A stretch of 64,000 nt of DNA from Exiguobacterium sp. TNDT2 (GTDB lineage Bacteria > Bacillota > Bacilli > Exiguobacteriales > Exiguobacteriaceae). The stretch spans positions 1 to 64,000 of the forward strand of contig NZ_QLVE01000006.1 of NCBI RefSeq assembly GCF_003331145.1, given 5' to 3'. This document shows, in pieces, positions 7,708-15,658 of this stretch. Positions within the stretch are counted from its first letter, which is position 1; each line of letters begins with the position of its first letter. The notes under the pieces are model-generated. The model was not told the origin of the DNA. It made no database searches and saw only the letters and a program-made list of their open reading frames with translations. Made by a program: the position numbers and the translations under genes.

Positions 7708-8109
7708 ATGTTATATAAAATTGATATGAAAAGCGCAGAACCGTTGTATGAACAAATCGTAAATCAGACGAAGGCGCTCGTCGTCCGCGGGATATTACGG
7801 CCGGGCGACAAGGTCATGTCGGTGCGCGAACTCGCGACCGATCTCGTCATCAATCCGAATACGGTCAGTAAGGCGTATCAGGAACTCGAGCGACTCGGCT
7901 TGCTCGAGATGCATCGCGGGCGGGGGACGTTCGTCTCCGAGGACTGGGTCGACCAGGACTCGCCGCGCGCACCGATTTTAGAAGCAATCAAGAAGCTCGC
8001 CATCGATTGCCATTACGCGAACATCGCGCTTACCGAAGCGCTGACGCTATTTGAGACCGAATATAAGAAAGTAGGGGAGAACCATGCTGACAGTCCAACA
8101 ACTGAGTAA
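7708..8109 (+). CDS. GntR-family (YtrA subfamily) transcriptional repressor
   Basis: This 133-aa regulator has an N-terminal GntR winged helix: EPLYEQIVNQ, then RPGDKVMSVRELATDLVINP (about residues 32-51), NTVSKAYQELERLGL and the wing HRGRGTFV. The short C-terminal helical tail (about 50 residues) is diagnostic of the YtrA subfamily, whose members control ABC transporter operons, often induced by cell-wall-active antibiotics. It overlaps the ATPase gene by 26 nt and leads a gntR-ATPase-permease-lipoprotein operon. The palindrome over its own promoter implies autorepression. Confidence 0.93.
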   Translation: MLYKIDMKSAEPLYEQIVNQTKALVVRGILRPGDKVMSVRELATDLVINPNTVSKAYQELERLGLLEMHRGRGTFVSEDWVDQDSPRAPILEAIKKLAIDCHYANIALTEALTLFETEYKKVGENHADSPTTE

Positions 8110-8965
8110 GACGATCGATCGACAGCGCGTCTTAGACGACATCGACTTCACCGTCGGCGCCGGGGAAATCATCGCCCTCGTCGGACGGAACGGGGCCGGG
8201 AAGACGACGCTCTTACGCACGATGGTCGGGATCATCCGACCGGATACGGGCGACGTCCGTTACGGCCCAGCGAGCATTTTTGAGAAGTCAGAATTAAAAC
8301 GTGACGTCATCTTCGTCCCAGACTCGGCCGACGCGCTCAAACACTATACGGTCAACGAGGCGGCCGCACTCTACGAATCGATTTACCCGAAGTTCAACCG
8401 GTCAACCTTCAGAGAGACGCTTACTCGTTACAACATCGACAACAAGAAGATCCGTCAGCTCTCGAAAGGACAGAAGGCGATGGTGACACTGTCGCTCGCG
8501 TTCGCCGTCCAAGCAAAGTACTATCTGCTCGATGAACCGACCGACGGGCTCGACGTCGTCGCCAAGGCTGACGTCTTGAAACTGATGATCGCCCAAGTCG
8601 AGGCGCGTAACTGTTCGATCATCGTGTCGAGCCACCAATTACATGAGCTCGAACGCATCGCCGACCGCATCATCATGATTGAGAAAGGACGCGTCAAAGC
8701 GATCATGTCGCTCGAGGAGGCACGTGAGACGAGCGTCAAGCTGCAAGTCGTCTTCAACAATCAAGTGCCGGTCGAACTGCTCGAACGAAAAGATATCGAA
8801 ATCATCAACGTCACAGGCCGGGTCGCCTTGTTCATGGCGAAAGAACGGACGAAGGAACTCGATACGTTCGTCGATGCGCACGACCCGATGCTCGTCGAAG
8901 AGATTCCGATGTCGCTCGAAGACGTGTTCCGAGTTCAACTAGGAGGTGAGTCAAGTGTCTTTTAA
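8084..8965 (+). CDS. ABC transporter ATP-binding protein
   Basis: This 293-aa ATPase has Walker A GRNGAGKT (residues 34-41), the signature LSKGQKAMV near 127-135, Walker B YYLLDEPTDGLD near 146-157 and the switch histidine in VSSHQLHELE. The signature is LSKGQ rather than LSGGQ, which is common in YtrB/BcrA-type exporters. It energises the permease encoded next. By analogy with ytr-type operons the system may export or sense lipid-linked or antimicrobial compounds; the substrate is not visible. Confidence 0.93.
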   Translation: MLTVQQLSKTIDRQRVLDDIDFTVGAGEIIALVGRNGAGKTTLLRTMVGIIRPDTGDVRYGPASIFEKSELKRDVIFVPDSADALKHYTVNEAAALYESIYPKFNRSTFRETLTRYNIDNKKIRQLSKGQKAMVTLSLAFAVQAKYYLLDEPTDGLDVVAKADVLKLMIAQVEARNCSIIVSSHQLHELERIADRIIMIEKGRVKAIMSLEEARETSVKLQVVFNNQVPVELLERKDIEIINVTGRVALFMAKERTKELDTFVDAHDPMLVEEIPMSLEDVFRVQLGGESSVF

Positions 8966-10082
8966 AGTGCTGTTAAAGAAAGACTGGAAACAAGTGTCGT
9001 TGTTATGGATGTTGCTCGTTTTCCTTGGAATTGTCGCCTATACGCTTCCAGTATGGACGCAGATGCAGACGTTCGATGAACAAGTTCGAGAGATTCAAGC
9101 GAACCCCGAGGAGTATGCCGAATGGTATGGCGACAATGTGAAGAATCCGTCGGTTGAAGAATTGTTCAGCCCGGAGTACAGCTACTTTATCGGCGACTTA
9201 CAGACACTGATCCCGTATGGTGGTGTCATCTTCCTCTACATCATCTTTGGCTTCTTGATGGCGTCCGTCCTGATTGGCAGCGAACGCAACAGCCAAATGT
9301 CTGATTTTACGATGTCGCTCCCGTTCAACCGCAACCAGCTCTACATATCGAAGTGGTTGATCGGGACGAGTGGCATCATCGTCTCATCTCTCCTTGGCGG
9401 ACCGCTCATGCTTTGGGTGATTCATTCATCACGCTATTCGTTTTTGATGGACGGACATGCGTTGCAAGTCGCAGGACTCGTCGGATTTATGATGTTGACC
9501 GGCATTGCCGTCTTCTCACTAGGATTATGGATGGGTTCATTCGGCGGGGAGGCCGTCTCGCAAGTGCTCTGGTCGGTCGTCGCCTTATTGTTCCCTGTCG
9601 GCATCATCTTGTTGATTCAAGGGTCGATTTATTCGCTCACAGAAAACACAGCGGGCGTTTACGATCTATTCGAACGTGCGATCGAGAGTGTGTTCATGCG
9701 GGTGATCTCACCGCTCGCGAACGTATTTAACGTCGATACGTTCAACATGTTCACGGACAACACGGTGTGGGAGAACTTTATGACGGTGGCGATGATGAGC
9801 GCCCTCAGCTTTATCATCCTCTCGTTCGGTCTCGGTTTATGGATGTTCAACCGGGCCCCGCAAGAGAACAATGGCCGCTTCTTCATGTTCACGAACTGGC
9901 TTTGGCTCGTCCACGTGATCATGGTCGTCTGTTTCGCCATGCTCGGCGGGATTATTCTGGCCAACCTCTCGTACCCGACGAACAGCATTCTTTACTTGAT
10001 CGGCTTTGTCATCGGTGGATTCCTGGCGCACTTGCTTGCGAAACGTCTGCTCTATCGCTTGAACTTGAAACTAAAATCTTGA
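8955..10082 (+). CDS. ABC transporter permease (ABC-2 type)
   Basis: This 375-aa membrane protein has about six to seven hydrophobic helices and a large extracytoplasmic loop after the first (about residues 35-95), an ABC-2 permease layout. The GTG at 8955 has AGGAGG 8 nt upstream (8941-8946); the GTG at 8946 overlaps that site and is rejected. It overlaps the ATPase gene by 11 nt and forms the membrane part of that transporter. The mid-protein segment SERNSQMSDFTMSLPFNRNQ is typical of exporters whose permease is regulated along with a GntR repressor. Confidence 0.87.
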   Translation: MSFKVLLKKDWKQVSLLWMLLVFLGIVAYTLPVWTQMQTFDEQVREIQANPEEYAEWYGDNVKNPSVEELFSPEYSYFIGDLQTLIPYGGVIFLYIIFGFLMASVLIGSERNSQMSDFTMSLPFNRNQLYISKWLIGTSGIIVSSLLGGPLMLWVIHSSRYSFLMDGHALQVAGLVGFMMLTGIAVFSLGLWMGSFGGEAVSQVLWSVVALLFPVGIILLIQGSIYSLTENTAGVYDLFERAIESVFMRVISPLANVFNVDTFNMFTDNTVWENFMTVAMMSALSFIILSFGLGLWMFNRAPQENNGRFFMFTNWLWLVHVIMVVCFAMLGGIILANLSYPTNSILYLIGFVIGGFLAHLLAKRLLYRLNLKLKS

Positions 10083-10095
10083 TAGGAGGATTCTC

Positions 10096-10563
10096 ATGAA
10101 ACGGCTCAGTCTGCTCGTCGTCTTGCTCATCGTGCTCGCTGGATGCGGGGACACCGAACGATCGAACGCTTTCCAATACAAAGGGTCTTACGTCGGGGAC
10201 AACAGCGCCGTCGCCGGGATCGCCCAGACGTTGCCGATGCACGACTGCTACAAGTCGATCGAGCTGCAGACGAAAAAACGTCCTTACGGGCTGACGATTC
10301 GTTACAGTGATCCTGAGATTGAACGGATCGAACAGGAGCGGCTCGCGATTCGGAATGCGGCGACGTACTTCACACTCGTGCAAAACACGGAGATTGTCCG
10401 CTTCGCTTTCCCGAACCGAACATATTCGTTCTCGCGCCCAGAGATGGAAGCGTGGCTCGATGTCGACTTCTCGACCATCAAGTGGGAAAAGGATTTAAAC
10501 GATCACCTGGACGAGAAAATCGGCAACCAAGAGCAGACCGAAGCCTATTTCAAGAGAATCTAA
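10096..10563 (+). CDS. small lipoprotein of the gntR-ABC operon
   Basis: This 155-aa protein has a lipoprotein signal peptide (KRLSLLVVLLIVLAGC) with the lipobox LAGC, so Cys17 should be lipidated and the protein anchored outside the membrane. The remainder is hydrophilic and not recognised, although DUF4825-type lipoproteins often accompany such operons. GGAGG lies 8 nt before the ATG at 10096 and the terminator follows at once. It may act as a sensor or accessory subunit of the transporter. Confidence 0.8.
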   Translation: MKRLSLLVVLLIVLAGCGDTERSNAFQYKGSYVGDNSAVAGIAQTLPMHDCYKSIELQTKKRPYGLTIRYSDPEIERIEQERLAIRNAATYFTLVQNTEIVRFAFPNRTYSFSRPEMEAWLDVDFSTIKWEKDLNDHLDEKIGNQEQTEAYFKRI

Positions 10564-10564
10564 G

Positions 10565-10598
10565 CGTGTGCGGAAACTTTCATCCGCACACGTTTTTT
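10565..10598 (+). terminator. rho-independent terminator
   Basis: The 10-bp perfect stem CGTGTGCGGA/TCCGCACACG is followed by six Ts, ending the gntR-ABC operon. Confidence 0.93.
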
Positions 10599-10629
10599 CG
10601 ATATTTTCTGAAAATTATCGGGTAAAGGG

Positions 10630-10659
10630 TAGATGAAAGCGTTTTCTTGGCATTATAAT
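10630..10659 (+). promoter_or_regulatory. fadD promoter with CcpA cre site
   Basis: The bases TGAAAGCGTTTTCT (10634-10647) match the cre consensus TGWAARCGYTWNCW at every position. The site overlaps the -35 region and spacer of a promoter whose -10 box is TATAAT (10654-10659). CcpA bound here would repress fatty-acid activation when sugar is available. Confidence 0.82.
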
Positions 10660-10668
10660 AGAGTTAAC

Positions 10669-10686
10669 TGAATGAGTATTCATTTC
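10669..10686 (+). promoter_or_regulatory. FadR operator upstream of fadD
   Basis: TGAATGAGTATTCATTTC resembles the Bacillus FadR box TGAATGA-n4-TCATTCA. It lies just downstream of the -10 box, where a repressor would block elongation or open-complex formation. Confidence 0.75.
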
Positions 10687-10700
10687 AAGGAGGAAAAGCG

Positions 10701-12374
10701 ATGAACAAACCGTGGTTGCAAGATTATCCAACTGACATGTCAGAAACGATTGATTACGAGGTGAAACCGCTCTACGAGGCCTTAACCCGGGCCGCTACCG
10801 ATTACCCGGACCGGACCGCCGTCTCCTTCATCGGCAAAGAGTTGACGTTCGCCGAGGTCGATGACGCGGCGAGACGGCTCGCGACGATGCTTCAATCGAA
10901 AGGGTTGCAAAAAGGGGACCGCGTCAGCCTGATGCTCCCGAACTGTCCGCAATACGTCATTTCATTCTACGCCGTCTTGTACGCTGGTGGAACGGTCGTC
11001 CAGACGAATCCGCTCTACACCGAGCATGAGCTCGAGAACTTGATCACCGACTCCGGTGCGAACATCCTCATCACGCTCGACCTCCTCTATCCGAAATCGC
11101 TTCGTGTGAAACAGAAGACGGACATCAAGACGATCGTCACGACGAGCATCGCCGATTATCTTCCGTTCCCGAAGAACAAACTCTATCCGATCAAAGTGAA
11201 ACGTGAGAATAACATCGTCATCGACACGACAGGTTCGGTCGCGTTCAAAGAGTATAAAAACTACGGGCCAATCACCCCGACCGAGATCGATCCGAAAGAG
11301 GACGTCGCCGTCTTGCAGTATACGGGTGGGACAACGGGGCTGCCGAAAGGCGTCATGCTGACCCACTTCAACTTGACGGCGAACGTCGACCAAATCTCGA
11401 ACTTCTTCTATAAATATAACCGAGGCGACATAAAGCGTGTCTTGAGCGTCGTCCCGTTCTTTCACGTCTACGGCATGACGTGCTGTCTGAACTTCGGGAT
11501 GGCGAACGGATACGAGCTCGTCCTCGTCCCGCGTTTTGACGTCACCGACGTCTTGAAGACGATTCACAAGAAGAAGCCGCACTTCTTCCCTGGTGCACCG
11601 ACGATGTATGTCGGCATCCTGAACGACCCGAAATTGAAAAAGTATGATTTGTCGTCGATCGAGGCGTGTATCTCCGGGTCGGCGCCGCTGCCGGGCGAAG
11701 TGCAAGAACAGTTCGAGAGCATCACGGGCGGTCGCATCGTCGAAGGATATGGCCTGTCGGAAACGTCACCGGTCACACACGCAAACTTCCTATGGGATAA
11801 ACGAATCGTCGGCTCGATCGGCGTGCCGCTGTCGGACACTTCTGCTAAAATTGTAAAGGCAGACGGAGAGACCCCGGCTGACATCGGTGAAATCGGAGAA
11901 GTCATGTTGCACGGCCCGCAAGTCATGAAAGGGTACTGGCAGAAGCCGGAAGAGACGGCTGCCGTCTTGAAGGACGGATGGCTCGCGACCGGTGACCTCG
12001 GCTATATGGGCGAGGACGGGTTCTTCTATATCGTCGATCGGAAGAAGGACATGATTATCGCCGGGGGCTTCAACGTCTATCCGCGTGAGATCGAAGAAGT
12101 GCTCTATGAGCATCCGGCTGTCAAAGAAGCTGTCTGTATCGGCGTTCCGGACCCGTATCGCGGCGAGACGGTCAAGGCGTTCATCGTGACGCGTGACGGT
12201 GTGAACGTGACAGAAAATGAGCTCGACAAGCACTGCCGTGAGAAGCTCGCGGCGTATAAGGTACCGAAGCTGTACGAGTTCCGGGAAGAATTGCCTAAGA
12301 CGTTCGTCGGTAAGATTTTACGTCGTGTCCTTGTCGACGAAGAGAAGGCGAAACAAGTGAAACAAAGCAGTTGA
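10701..12374 (+). CDS. fadD: long-chain fatty-acid CoA ligase
   Basis: This 557-aa AMP-forming ligase activates fatty acids to acyl-CoA. The ATP-binding loop YTGGTTGLPKGVMLTH lies near residues 206-221, GYGLSETSPVTH near 350-361, and the hinge and C-terminal motif GDLGYMGEDGFFYIVDRKKD near 430-449, followed by the catalytic-lysine region GKILRR. The length is normal. It corresponds to B. subtilis lcfA and is followed by fadR and the ETF genes. The cre site and FadR box upstream indicate dual control by carbon source and acyl-CoA. Confidence 0.95.
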   Translation: MNKPWLQDYPTDMSETIDYEVKPLYEALTRAATDYPDRTAVSFIGKELTFAEVDDAARRLATMLQSKGLQKGDRVSLMLPNCPQYVISFYAVLYAGGTVVQTNPLYTEHELENLITDSGANILITLDLLYPKSLRVKQKTDIKTIVTTSIADYLPFPKNKLYPIKVKRENNIVIDTTGSVAFKEYKNYGPITPTEIDPKEDVAVLQYTGGTTGLPKGVMLTHFNLTANVDQISNFFYKYNRGDIKRVLSVVPFFHVYGMTCCLNFGMANGYELVLVPRFDVTDVLKTIHKKKPHFFPGAPTMYVGILNDPKLKKYDLSSIEACISGSAPLPGEVQEQFESITGGRIVEGYGLSETSPVTHANFLWDKRIVGSIGVPLSDTSAKIVKADGETPADIGEIGEVMLHGPQVMKGYWQKPEETAAVLKDGWLATGDLGYMGEDGFFYIVDRKKDMIIAGGFNVYPREIEEVLYEHPAVKEAVCIGVPDPYRGETVKAFIVTRDGVNVTENELDKHCREKLAAYKVPKLYEFREELPKTFVGKILRRVLVDEEKAKQVKQSS

Positions 12375-12425
12375 CACAATCGTGTCACATGATAGAATAA
12401 TAAATGAATGAACCATCATTCATTT
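12371..12425 (+). promoter_or_regulatory. fadR promoter and FadR operator
   Basis: TTGACA (12371-12376) overlaps the fadD stop codon, and TAGAAT lies at 12393-12398 after a 16-nt spacer. Directly after it is a perfect palindrome with 10-bp arms AAATGAATGA and TCATTCATTT (12402-12425) around ACCA, an excellent FadR box. This implies autoregulation of fadR. Confidence 0.88.
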
Positions 12426-12454
12426 TTCTGCAGCAGTAAGGAGCTTGGGTGTTT

Positions 12455-13033
12455 ATGACAAAGAATGGATCAAAAAGTGACCGCATTATCGATGCGGCAG
12501 TGAAAGTAATTGCAAATCATGGCTATCACGGTGCAAAGGTGACGGCCATCGCCAAAGAGGCGGGTGTCGCCGACGGGACGATTTATCTGTACTTCAAAAA
12601 CAAGGAACATTTGTTGATTGAATTGTTCCAGACGAAGATGGGCCTGTTTATCGACTACTCGAAGCAACAGATCGAGCAGGAGACGACGGCTGGCGACAAA
12701 CTGTATCAATTGATCGAGTCGCATCTTAAACAACTGTCGGCCGATTACGACCTTGCCGTCGTGACACAAATCGAGCTCCGGCAGTCTAACTTGGCACTCC
12801 GTCAAAAAATCAGCGAAGTGTTGAAGCCGTACTTGAACTTGATCGACGCGGTCGTGCGACATGGGATCGACACCGGCGAATTTGATAACGAACTCGATTA
12901 TCGACTCGCCCGGCAGATGATTTTCGGCACGATCGATGAAGTGGTCACGAGCTGGATGGCGAGCGGCTTCAAATATGATTTGATGTCGACGCTACCAAAA
13001 GTACACCATATGTTAAAAAAAGGGCTTGCTTAA
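12455..13033 (+). CDS. fadR: TetR-family fatty-acid degradation regulator FadR
   Basis: This TetR-type repressor (192 aa from the ATG at 12455; a GTG at 12449 is also possible, with AAGGAG at 12438) has the helix-turn-helix GAKVTAIAKEAGVADGTIYL near residues 22-41 and YFKNKEHLLIELF after it, closely like B. subtilis FadR. The C-terminal domain should bind long-chain acyl-CoA and release DNA. Three FadR-like boxes in this window (10669, 12402, 13061) flank fadD, fadR and etfB, so it controls the whole cluster. Confidence 0.93.
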   Translation: MTKNGSKSDRIIDAAVKVIANHGYHGAKVTAIAKEAGVADGTIYLYFKNKEHLLIELFQTKMGLFIDYSKQQIEQETTAGDKLYQLIESHLKQLSADYDLAVVTQIELRQSNLALRQKISEVLKPYLNLIDAVVRHGIDTGEFDNELDYRLARQMIFGTIDEVVTSWMASGFKYDLMSTLPKVHHMLKKGLA

Positions 13034-13060
13034 TCGTAAGCCCTCTCGCTAGCTCAAAAA

Positions 13061-13076
13061 ATGAATGCTGATTCAT
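13061..13076 (+). promoter_or_regulatory. FadR-like operator upstream of etfB
   Basis: ATGAAT-GCTG-ATTCAT forms perfect 6-bp arms 38 nt before the etfB start. It is weaker than the box at 12402 but similar in form. Confidence 0.6.
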
Positions 13077-13113
13077 GAATGATGGTGCGAACAACTTATA
13101 AGGGGGAACTACG

Positions 13114-13887
13114 ATGAATATTTTTGTATTGCTGAAGCGTACGTTTGATACAGAAGAAGCGATTCAGCTCGAGAATGGGGAAATTCAAGAAGACGGCGCG
13201 GAGTTCATCATCAACCCGTATGACGAATATGCAGTCGAGGAGGCCATCCGCAAACGTGACGATCTCGGGGGAGAAGTCACGGTCGTGACGGTCGGACCGG
13301 AAGACGCGGACAAAGAACTTCGCACGGCGCTCGCGATGGGTGCGGACAAAGCGGTCCGGATTTCAATCGAGGATGACGTCGAGGACGCCGACCACGTGAC
13401 GATCTCGAAAGTGCTCGCCACGTACTTGAAAGAGCAAGCGCCTGACCTCGTCTTCGCCGGGAACGTCGCGATCGATGGCGGCAGCGGTCAAGTCGCGCCG
13501 CGCGTCGCAGAACTGCTCGATATGAACTACGTGACGACGATCACGAAGCTCGACATCGATGGGACGACGGCGACGGTCACACGCGACGTCGAAGGGGACA
13601 CGGAAGTAATCGAAGTGCCGCTCCCGCTCCTCGTGACGGCGCAGCAAGGATTGAACGAACCGCGCTACCCGAGCCTTCCAGGCATCATGAAGGCGAAGAA
13701 GAAGCCGCTCGAAGAACTCGAACTGTCGGACATCGACCTCGATGAGGACGAGATCGAAGCGAAGATCGAGACGATCGAACGCTTCTTGCCGGAAGAAAAG
13801 AAAGCAGGACGCATCCTTGAAGGGGACACGTCGTCACAAGTGAGCGAGCTCGTTCAATTACTTCGCACGGAAGCAAAAGTCATTTAA
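13114..13887 (+). CDS. etfB: electron transfer flavoprotein beta subunit
   Basis: This 257-aa subunit pairs with EtfA to carry electrons from acyl-CoA dehydrogenases to the respiratory chain. It has the usual opening (MNIFVLLKRTFD), the VVTVGPEDADKELRTALAMG helix near residues 52-71 and the ETF beta signature VEVPLPLLVTAQQGLNEPRY-like segment near 168-188. It lies 13 nt before etfA. In B. subtilis fadB stands between fadR and etfB; no enoyl-CoA hydratase gene is present here. A FadR-like box precedes it. Confidence 0.96.
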   Translation: MNIFVLLKRTFDTEEAIQLENGEIQEDGAEFIINPYDEYAVEEAIRKRDDLGGEVTVVTVGPEDADKELRTALAMGADKAVRISIEDDVEDADHVTISKVLATYLKEQAPDLVFAGNVAIDGGSGQVAPRVAELLDMNYVTTITKLDIDGTTATVTRDVEGDTEVIEVPLPLLVTAQQGLNEPRYPSLPGIMKAKKKPLEELELSDIDLDEDEIEAKIETIERFLPEEKKAGRILEGDTSSQVSELVQLLRTEAKVI

Positions 13888-13900
13888 GGGGGACACATAG

Positions 13901-14866
13901 ATGAAAGCTTTAGTACTCGCAGAAGCGCGTGAAGGCGCCTTACGGAACGTATCATTTGAAGCGATCGCCGCGGCGAAGCAACTGACGGACGACGTGACGG
14001 CGGTCGTCATCGGGGATGATGTCAAAGCACTCGCCAATGAACTCGGGGAATACGGTGCGGGCCGCGTCCTCGTCATCGAGGACGAGCGTCTCAAGCACTA
14101 CACGCCAGACGGCTACGGGCAAGTGCTCCGCCAAGTCATCGAGCAAGAATCACCGGACATGATCGTGCTCGGCCATACGGCGCTTGGGAAAGACATCGCC
14201 CCGAAACTCGCGGCTCGTCTGGACGCGGGACTCATCAGTGACGTCGTCTCAATCGAAGGGTCTGGCAAAGATGCCGAGTTCGTCCGCCCAATCTATTCAG
14301 GGAAGGCGTTCGAGAAAGTGAAGTTCAAAGACTCGGTCATGTTCTTCACGATCCGTCCGAACAACATCGACGCCCTTCCACGTACGGCTGGAGCGAGCGC
14401 ATCGGTTGAGACACCGAGCGTGGAGCTCAAGGACCTTGCCATGATCGTCAAAGAAGTCGTCCGCAAAGCGACGGGGAAAGTCGATTTGACGGAAGCGAAA
14501 GTCATCGTCGCCGGAGGCCGCGGCGTCAAGAGCGAGGACGGCTTCAAACCGCTCGAAGAACTCGCCGAGCTTCTTGGCGGGGCCGTCGGTGCCTCACGTG
14601 GAGCGTGTGACGCCGACTACTGTGACTACGCCCTTCAAATCGGGCAGACCGGGAAAGTTGTCACGCCGGACTTGTATATCGCCTGCGGCATCTCGGGCGC
14701 AATCCAGCACTTGGCAGGGATGAGCAACGCCAAAGTCATCGTCGCCATCAATAAAGACCCGGAAGCGAACATCTTCAGCGTGGCCGACTACGGCATCGTC
14801 GGCGACTTGTTCGACGTCGTCCCACTGTTAACAGAAGAGTTCCGCAAACACCTCGTCAACAGCTGA
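13901..14866 (+). CDS. etfA: electron transfer flavoprotein alpha subunit
   Basis: This 321-aa FAD-binding subunit of ETF shows the C-terminal FAD domain signature ACGISGAIQHLAGM (near residues 267-280) followed by VIVAINKDPEANIF. The segment GGRGVKSEDGFKPLEELAEL (about 205-224) is the usual start of that domain. It forms a heterodimer with EtfB and is co-transcribed with it. The ATG at 13901 has AAGGGGGAC upstream. Length and motifs are complete. Confidence 0.96.
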   Translation: MKALVLAEAREGALRNVSFEAIAAAKQLTDDVTAVVIGDDVKALANELGEYGAGRVLVIEDERLKHYTPDGYGQVLRQVIEQESPDMIVLGHTALGKDIAPKLAARLDAGLISDVVSIEGSGKDAEFVRPIYSGKAFEKVKFKDSVMFFTIRPNNIDALPRTAGASASVETPSVELKDLAMIVKEVVRKATGKVDLTEAKVIVAGGRGVKSEDGFKPLEELAELLGGAVGASRGACDADYCDYALQIGQTGKVVTPDLYIACGISGAIQHLAGMSNAKVIVAINKDPEANIFSVADYGIVGDLFDVVPLLTEEFRKHLVNS

Positions 14867-14878
14867 TATGCAGAACGT

Positions 14879-14907
14879 TTGGGGAAACGTACCCTCCGTG
14901 GTATACT
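14879..14907 (+). promoter_or_regulatory. trxA promoter
   Basis: TTGGGG (14879-14884), a 17-nt spacer and TATACT (14902-14907) lie about 65 nt before the trxA start. Confidence 0.6.
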
Positions 14908-14972
14908 CTGAACATGAAATGCATGAGAGTCCTTAATCGGCTCTTACATCTTACTGGGGAGGTATTTATCAA

Positions 14973-15287
14973 ATGGCTATTAAACACGCAACGACTCAAA
15001 CATTCGAACAAGAAGTAAAAGAGGGCGTCGTCCTCGTCGATTTCTGGGCAGCTTGGTGTGGACCGTGCCGCATGATCGCACCGGTACTCGAAGAGCTTGA
15101 CCAAGAGATGGGCGACCAAGTCCAAATCGTGAAACTCGACGTTGATGAGAACCCAGAAGTAGCGGGCGCTTTCCAAATCCAAAGTATCCCGACACTCATG
15201 ATGTTCAAAGACGGACAACCTGTCTCAAAAACAATGGGCTTCCAACCAAAAGAAGCACTCAAAGAGTTTATCGCGACAGCAAAATAA
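14973..15287 (+). CDS. trxA: thioredoxin
   Basis: This 104-aa cytosolic thiol-disulfide reductant has the active site WCGPC with cysteines 29 and 32, the buried aspartate in VDFWAAW and the cis-proline in SIPTLMMF. The gene follows etfA as in B. subtilis and has its own promoter and terminator. AGGTATTT precedes the ATG at 14973. It uses many high-expression codons. Confidence 0.98.
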   Translation: MAIKHATTQTFEQEVKEGVVLVDFWAAWCGPCRMIAPVLEELDQEMGDQVQIVKLDVDENPEVAGAFQIQSIPTLMMFKDGQPVSKTMGFQPKEALKEFIATAK

Positions 15288-15292
15288 TGCGT

Positions 15293-15325
15293 ACAGCCGA
15301 CTGGGGAACTGGTCGGCTGTTTTTT
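15293..15325 (+). terminator. rho-independent terminator of trxA
   Basis: ACAGCCGAC pairs with GTCGGCTGT and is followed by six Ts. Confidence 0.93.
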
Positions 15326-15658
15326 ATTGGGCTCGTTAGGGAAGAAGGAGTTTAGTCGTTTCGCATGGAATAACAACGGTTAAGGTTCGGTTTGAAGTGA
15401 GCGGGAAATTCGGGAAAAGCACCATCTGAAACCGGATACATATCAGGTTTGATTAGAATTTTTTTTCGTCATTTTTAGTCGTCTCCCTTCATATTTAACA
15501 GTCCAAGTTTTTTTGACGATGCTCGAAAATACGGGAAGGTTTTATCATGGAAACGGACTGAAAATGTACGCTATACTCATGAGGAAGACATGATGACGTC
15601 AAATGAACTTAATAATTGGCCCATCGCTTGTAAGACTCTGCTCGAAGGAGGAATTTTC
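15326..15658 (+). other. mrp leader and intergenic region without a gene
   Basis: This 333-bp stretch has no supported gene. A -10 box TATACT lies at 15572-15577, with GGAAAC 17 nt upstream, which is a poor sigma-A -35 element and faintly like an ECF-type one. Short A/T runs and an imperfect AAACC/GGTTT repeat lie near 15430-15450. I recognise no riboswitch. Confidence 0.5.

Noticed and set aside
13014-13044. AGGGCTT/AAGCCCT stem over the fadR stop codon as a terminator.
   Set aside because: On the plus strand no T-run follows. On the minus strand Ts follow, but no gene ends there. It may be chance.
15590-15658. N-terminal extension of MrpA from the ATG at 15590.
   Set aside because: The added residues are not membrane-like, the family starts at the TTG, and the likely transcription start leaves no ribosome site for this ATG.
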